Below, in pieces: positions 59,792-64,000 of a DNA stretch of 64,000 bases (positions are counted from its first letter, which is position 1; each line of letters begins with the position of its first letter). The translations under genes were made by a program, and so were the position numbers. The stretch is from an uncultured Oscillospiraceae bacterium. Lineage in GTDB: Bacteria; Bacillota; Clostridia; Oscillospirales; Acutalibacteraceae. Below the pieces are notes generated by a model. The model made no database searches. It saw only the letters and a list, made by a program, of their open reading frames with translations, and was not told the origin of the DNA. The stretch lies in the NCBI GenBank assembly GCA_900540275.1, contig UQFO01000003.1, positions 1-64,000 on the forward strand, written 5' to 3'.

Positions 59792-60670
59792 ATGCAGGAA
59801 TTGATTTATGTGCCGCCCGGCGGCTCTATTGTGGATTTATCGCGCTGCGCGGAATTTAAATTTCAGGAGCCATATTTGCTTTCTGAGATTTCCGGTATAA
59901 GCGGGATGGATTACTCGATGGTTACAAGCGAGGCCGCTGGTATAGACGGCGTAATCGTACATGGGCTTCATGTTCCAAGCAGGGAAATCCCCTGTACGGT
60001 ATATGTCAAGGGCGATACACGGCAAAAAATGTATCAAAACAGGTTCGATTTGATTTCAAAGCTCGCCCCACAGCAAGAGCCGGGAGAGCTGCGATACCGA
60101 AACGACTATATTTCTGTGAAAATCAAAGCATACCCGACCTTGCCGGCGAATTTTACGGAACGAATCAACAGCTATAACAAATGCAGCGTTACCTTTAATG
60201 CGCCGGAACCGTATTGGGAAGCATTAGAAACTGAAAATGTGGGTATTGCATATCAGGAGAACATTGGCTTTAAATTCCCGCTGTGCTTTAACCCGTCGAT
60301 TACCTTCGGTATGCAGAACAACACTGTTGAAATCTTGTACCAGGGTTCGGTTCCCGCACCAGTGCGTATTACCATAACGGGGGAAGCGCCCTCACCGCAG
60401 ATTACGAACGAAACGACGGGCGAAACCATTTATGTAGAGAACCTGTCTTTAGAAGCAGACGAGAGCGTAACAATTTGGACGAAGAAAGGCGAGAAGAGCG
60501 TCAAGCTCCGGCGCGATAGCGAGATTACAGACGCGTTCCATCTTGTGGGCGTACGCTCTAAGTTCTGGTCGTTACAGCCGGGCAAGAACGTCATCACCTA
60601 CAAATCCGCCGATGATTCCAAGCACGCGCGTGTGAACATCGAATGGACAAATCTTTATGCGGGGGTGTAA
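59792..60670 (+). CDS. Distal tail protein (Dit-like, siphovirus tail family)
   Basis: 292 aa. The N-terminal half resembles siphophage Dit/phage-tail family proteins (GISGMDYSMVTSEAAGIDGVIVHGLHVPSREIPCTVYV), followed by a beta-sandwich domain (APVRITITGEAPSPQITNETTGETIYV) and the end NVITYKSADDSKHARVNIEWTNLYAGV. It forms the hexameric hub at the tail tip. AAGAAGGAATAAG precedes the ATG, 13 bp after the tape measure gene. Confidence 0.85.
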   Translation: MQELIYVPPGGSIVDLSRCAEFKFQEPYLLSEISGISGMDYSMVTSEAAGIDGVIVHGLHVPSREIPCTVYVKGDTRQKMYQNRFDLISKLAPQQEPGELRYRNDYISVKIKAYPTLPANFTERINSYNKCSVTFNAPEPYWEALETENVGIAYQENIGFKFPLCFNPSITFGMQNNTVEILYQGSVPAPVRITITGEAPSPQITNETTGETIYVENLSLEADESVTIWTKKGEKSVKLRRDSEITDAFHLVGVRSKFWSLQPGKNVITYKSADDSKHARVNIEWTNLYAGV

Positions 60671-60672
60671 TT

Positions 60673-61848
60673 ATGGATTGGCCGGTCATTAAAATAATGG
60701 CGCCAGACAAGACTTTTTTAGGGGAAATAGACCTGTATACCTCCCTGCGCTTCAAACGTTCATGGCAGGGCATAGGCGATTTTGAGATACACATCGCTGC
60801 ACAGGAATATAATCCCTCCCTGTTTGCCGCCGATAACCTCATAATGCTTGACGGGGATATTCACCGCGCCGGCATCATACGCAAGATGGATACGGCTGTA
60901 AGCAGCGCGGGATTGGAAATTGTCATACAGGGGCAGCATCTCGACGGTCTTTTGAGCCAGCGTATCGTGATTCCCTATGAGGGAGAAGCGAACGGCGGCT
61001 ATTTCTGTGTGCCGAAGAAAGCATCGGTTTCAAGCGTTGTTAAACCAGTCCCTGCGGAAACCATCCTAAAAACGTTTGTCCGGGAGCAAATCCCATATGC
61101 AACGAGCGGAAGCGGTATCAATCCGCGCGGGATGTACCTCGATATGGAGTCGGATATGGGCCGCGGGATGAAGACGGTGTGGATGAGCCGATATGACCCG
61201 CTCGATGAGGTGCTGCAAAGCGTCTGCGAGTATACGGACATGGGGTACGGGATTGCGATGTGTTTTGAAGAATACGGTTCGGCCTATTATGTGTTTGACG
61301 TCATAGAGGGCGTTGACCGGACAGAAGGGCAAAATGAAAACTCACGCGTCATTATGTCTTTGGAATTTGAGAGCATCGCCGATATTCAATATACGATGGA
61401 TACTACGTCCTACCGCAACGTGGCCTACGCCGGCGGCGCGGGTGAAGACTATAACCGTACAGTTCTGGCGGTTACGAATGAGAAGGCAATGCCGAGCGGC
61501 TACCAAAGGAAGGAGACCTTTGTAGACTGCGGTTCTCTCGACATAACTGAGACCGACACGGCGCTGTCCCTTACGGAAGAGGGCAAGCACATGCTTGAGG
61601 AATACAAAAGGGCGGAAAGCATGACCGCAAGCATATCTTCCGCCAGCCCTTTTAAATACCGCGAGCATTATGATTTGGGCGACCTTGTGACAATTTATGT
61701 CCCAGAGCTTGGAATTGCCCAGGATATGCGCGTAACAGAGGCAGAGGAATGCTTTGAACCGAACGGCATATCCTTAAATATTACATTCGGTACGGCACAG
61801 CCGCATATCGGACGGGCGATCCGCGCGCTGCAGCCAAAAATCAGATAG
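60673..61848 (+). CDS. Tail-tip protein, Siphovirus ReqiPepy6 Gp37-like
   Basis: 391 aa. It has the features of Gp37-like tail proteins: DKTFLGEIDLYTSLRFKRSWQGIGDFEIHI near the N-terminus, RAGIIRKMDTAVSSAGLEIVIQGQHLDGLLSQRI, and the late YREHYDLGDLVTIYVPELGIAQDMRVTEAEE typical of tail-associated (Tal) N-domains. It closes the tail tube below Dit. No peptidase or lysozyme motif is seen. The start is ATG 60673 behind GGGGGTG, two bases after the Dit stop. Confidence 0.82.
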   Translation: MDWPVIKIMAPDKTFLGEIDLYTSLRFKRSWQGIGDFEIHIAAQEYNPSLFAADNLIMLDGDIHRAGIIRKMDTAVSSAGLEIVIQGQHLDGLLSQRIVIPYEGEANGGYFCVPKKASVSSVVKPVPAETILKTFVREQIPYATSGSGINPRGMYLDMESDMGRGMKTVWMSRYDPLDEVLQSVCEYTDMGYGIAMCFEEYGSAYYVFDVIEGVDRTEGQNENSRVIMSLEFESIADIQYTMDTTSYRNVAYAGGAGEDYNRTVLAVTNEKAMPSGYQRKETFVDCGSLDITETDTALSLTEEGKHMLEEYKRAESMTASISSASPFKYREHYDLGDLVTIYVPELGIAQDMRVTEAEECFEPNGISLNITFGTAQPHIGRAIRALQPKIR

Positions 61849-61861
61849 GAGGAATTTAAAT

Positions 61862-62674
61862 ATGGCAGAAAAATCAAGATTTTTTGACAGTATCGACGGC
61901 GACGAAAGGGTGTACAGCGCGGATGAATTCGCAGAGGTACTCCGCACTTTTTTTTCTACGGGTATTATTAAAAATGAAAAAACAAATTCTACGGCAGAAG
62001 ACTCGCTGAAGGTTACAAAAGGCACAACGGGGACGATGGTGGTCGCAGCGGGTTACGCGATAATCGATGGGTATTGGTACCACAACGACAGCAGCCTAAC
62101 CGTAAATATCCCAGTTTCGCCGGCAGTACCCCGAAAGGATTTAATTGTTTTGCGGCGCGATACCGTGAATAAGAAAATTGCCGTTACATACCTGATGGGC
62201 TCAGCTAATTCAGAACCTACGCCCAAAAGCAATGACATAACGCTTGCGTACGTGTATGTTGCCCCAGGCGGAAACCAGGTCATTGAATATTCAGACAAGC
62301 GCACAAAGTACTGTCAGGCGCTATATACGTTAAATTTGAGTGAATTTATTACGGAATTTAATAAGACGCTAGATGGTTTTAAAGCGGACGCCCGAGTTGC
62401 TCTCGGAAGCTTTGGCGCGGATGAAGCGGCGCATTTAACAGACCATCTGGAAGATGAACCATTGGCATCGCGTATATTTCAAATTATGCTCGATAAAGAT
62501 GGTGCTGGCTCAAAGCTTGACTCGGACCTGCTCGACGGAAAACAGGGCTCGTATTATCTCGATTACAGCAACCTGACGAACAAGCCGTCCGTCCACCAGA
62601 TACTCAGCGGTACGTCGGCGCCCGCCGCGTCCCTCGGCAGCAACGGCGACATCTACGTAATGTACGAGGGGTGA
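61862..62674 (+). CDS. Tail fibre / baseplate protein
   Basis: 270 aa. The N-terminal domain (FFDSIDGDERVYSADEFAEVLRTFFSTGII) is the attachment module common at the start of Firmicutes phage baseplate and fibre proteins; the C-terminal LDSDLLDGKQGSYYLDYSNLTNKPSV is a tail-fibre repeat motif also known from coliphage fibres. Probably involved in receptor binding. AGGAGG precedes the ATG. Confidence 0.75.
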   Translation: MAEKSRFFDSIDGDERVYSADEFAEVLRTFFSTGIIKNEKTNSTAEDSLKVTKGTTGTMVVAAGYAIIDGYWYHNDSSLTVNIPVSPAVPRKDLIVLRRDTVNKKIAVTYLMGSANSEPTPKSNDITLAYVYVAPGGNQVIEYSDKRTKYCQALYTLNLSEFITEFNKTLDGFKADARVALGSFGADEAAHLTDHLEDEPLASRIFQIMLDKDGAGSKLDSDLLDGKQGSYYLDYSNLTNKPSVHQILSGTSAPAASLGSNGDIYVMYEG

Positions 62675-62678
62675 GCAT

Positions 62679-63515
62679 ATGGCTGATATTCAAAGCACCT
62701 ACAGTATGTCGACCACACCGGTCATCAAGCATACCGTTTCGTATGAAACCAAGCGGTCCGGAAGCACGGTGTACTACCGTTTTAAAATTTCAACGGCGCC
62801 AATTAGCGGCGGCTCTTATTTTGGCTATAACCTCGTCTGCTCTGTTACACTGAACGGTAAATCGGTTGCAACTGACGCGGAGCTGAAGCCCGCTTCGCCG
62901 AGCACTTGGACCTCGGCGCGCGTGAAATACCTGCCGTCGAGCACGGGCTGGTATTCGGTGGCGGGTGTTACCTCCGCCGCTACGCTGCCCGCAAAAATTA
63001 CCTTTGCGAGCACGCAGACGTCCGGCTCCGCGTCAAGCGGGAGCTGTACTGTCGATGTCCCCGCGGGTTCCGCCCCGGCGGCGCCGGTGATTGAGCTTTC
63101 AAATACGGCCGCGCTGCCAGAGGCGGCGGTCAAGATTGGCGTGTCCGGCGGCTCATGGGGAGACAGCGGGGCCGGCAAATATAACTACCAGTACAGCACG
63201 GATAACAGTAAATGGACAACGTTTTATACCGGCACGGCAAAGTCGCAGAGCTTTCTGCCCTCCTCTTACGGGGGAAAGGCGGGAAGCGCCTTTTATTTCC
63301 GGGTCCAGGCGGTAAACGCGCGCGGGTTGTCGGTATATACCAAAACGGCGACCCTGCGCGTTTTATCGCCGCCGCCGGCTGAAACGGGAAAGGCGCGCGT
63401 CAAGGTAAACGGCGCGTGGAAGCAGGGGACGGCATATGTCAAAGTAAACGGTACCTGGAAAAAAGCGAAAAAAGTATGCGTCAAGACAAACGGCGCATGG
63501 AAGGATGGTGTATAA
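62679..63515 (+). CDS. Tail-associated protein with Ig-like domain and KVNGxWK repeats
   Basis: 278 aa, Ser/Thr/Gly-rich and beta-predicted. Residues about 125-230 look like a fibronectin III-type domain (APAAPVIELSN..FYFRVQAVNARGLSVYTKTATLRV). The C-terminus has three repeats of the form VKVNGAWKQG, VKVNGTWKKA, VKTNGAWKDG, a sequence type common at the end of gut Firmicutes phage structural proteins. Probably carbohydrate-binding decoration of the fibre. It starts 4 bp after the previous stop; the GAGGGGTGAG before it serves as RBS. Confidence 0.7.
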   Translation: MADIQSTYSMSTTPVIKHTVSYETKRSGSTVYYRFKISTAPISGGSYFGYNLVCSVTLNGKSVATDAELKPASPSTWTSARVKYLPSSTGWYSVAGVTSAATLPAKITFASTQTSGSASSGSCTVDVPAGSAPAAPVIELSNTAALPEAAVKIGVSGGSWGDSGAGKYNYQYSTDNSKWTTFYTGTAKSQSFLPSSYGGKAGSAFYFRVQAVNARGLSVYTKTATLRVLSPPPAETGKARVKVNGAWKQGTAYVKVNGTWKKAKKVCVKTNGAWKDGV

Positions 63516-64000
63516 ATGGAAGCGAGAATGATAGAAATGGCCGTGTCACCAGATGAAAGCGGGAATAAGCTGACGGCACAACAGGCCACGCTTGGCTATG
63601 CCGGAGAGCATCTGGCGACGCAGCTTCAATTTAAATTTCCAAAAACATGGTCGGAAAACGATAGCCTGAGGTTCTATGTAAGCCTCCTGGCGGCAAATGG
63701 TAAGGCATATAAGACAGAGCTTCAGGAATGGCCGGTAACTGTCCTGCTGCCCGCGGCAGTCACGTATGAAGGGAGCTTATATATCCAGGTCGTTGCGGTT
63801 CCTGTAGACGATGAAGCGCTTGAGGTAAAGAAATCCTCCTGCTTTAAAGGGACGATTGAAAAGAGCCTCGGCGGGGTTCAGAGCCTTCCTGAGGATGCGG
63901 CGGCTGGCCTTTTGGAGCAGAGCCTCAAGGACTTTTATGCCGCGATGCAGAAACTCGACGAAACCGCAAAATCACTGCCGTATATTGGAGATAACGGCAA
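63516..64000 (+). CDS. BppU-like baseplate protein, truncated by the window edge
   Basis: 161 codons visible, no stop. The N-terminus (MAVSPDESGNKLTAQQATLGYAGEHLATQLQFKFPKTW, then LQEWPVTVLLPAAVTYEGSLYIQVVAVP) has the pattern of the BppU N-terminal domain of lactococcal-type baseplates. The ATG at 63516 directly follows the previous stop. The rest of the element lies to the right. Confidence 0.7.
   Translation, partial: MEARMIEMAVSPDESGNKLTAQQATLGYAGEHLATQLQFKFPKTWSENDSLRFYVSLLAANGKAYKTELQEWPVTVLLPAAVTYEGSLYIQVVAVPVDDEALEVKKSSCFKGTIEKSLGGVQSLPEDAAAGLLEQSLKDFYAAMQKLDETAKSLPYIGDNG

Noticed and set aside
52466..64000. Contractile (R-type) tailocin or type VI/eCIS-like system
   Set aside because: No sheath, no baseplate wedge or AAA+ ATPase; the tube and tip genes are of siphophage type.

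Overview
The window reads as chromosome of an endospore-forming clostridium, most likely in the Oscillospirales (Ruminococcaceae-like). Moderately GC-rich DNA carries a Firmicutes-type division and cell-wall cluster, sporulation and germination genes (spmA, spmB, a GerA-family protein, spore photoproduct lyase), a tryptophan T-box, a dockerin protein and a clostridial radical-SAM repair pair. This placement is inferred from gene content only; no rRNA is present.

Layout. 1-5.8 kb: an array of small hairpins, then rimM-trmD, ptsH, uvrC, rsmD-coaD and a coiled-coil gene. 5.9-21.9 kb: a dcw cluster (mraZ, rsmH, ftsL-like, two tandem PASTA penicillin-binding proteins, a Mur-ligase-like protein without a P-loop, mraY, ftsW/spoVE, murG, murA, ftsQ/divIB with calcium-binding-type repeats, ftsZ). 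murD, murC, a functional murE/murF and ftsA are not in it. 22.4-25.2 kb: a glycosyltransferase, an esterase, a lipoprotein and a decayed type I-C-like CRISPR array without cas genes. 25.2-30.6 kb: an SOS-boxed radical-SAM/DUF4130 operon, a PfkB kinase operon, a thioredoxin-reductase-like gene and a dCMP deaminase. 30.7-38.4 kb: a cloverleaf-like inverted-repeat element, an AbrB-zinc-ribbon regulator, spmAB, gerA, T-box-trpB, an XRE regulator and a secreted M14 carboxypeptidase. 38.5-42.8 kb: potABCD. 42.9-50.7 kb: a secreted ricin-lectin metallopeptidase, spl, an aldo/keto reductase with a ClC channel, and a CAP-dockerin protein. 50.7-52.4 kb: tcdA, smpB and ssrA (tmRNA).

From about 52.4 kb to the right edge lies a phage-derived module directly downstream of ssrA. 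A canonical promoter has a perfect GAAC-N4-GTTC LexA box inside its spacer. Next come an ArpU/sigma-region-4-like regulator, a second promoter with three 9-bp-spaced GTCCT repeats, a strongly structured leader RNA, and then only tail genes: tail completion, phi13-type tube, G/GT chaperone with a TTTTTTC slip site, an inserted moron, tape measure, Dit, Gp37-like tail protein and fibres or baseplate. No terminase, portal, protease or capsid gene lies between the regulator and the tail genes, only about 500 bp of non-coding or decayed sequence. This fits an SOS-induced, non-contractile (F-type, monocin-like) tailocin, or a prophage that has lost its head module. The lysis genes and right boundary lie outside the window.
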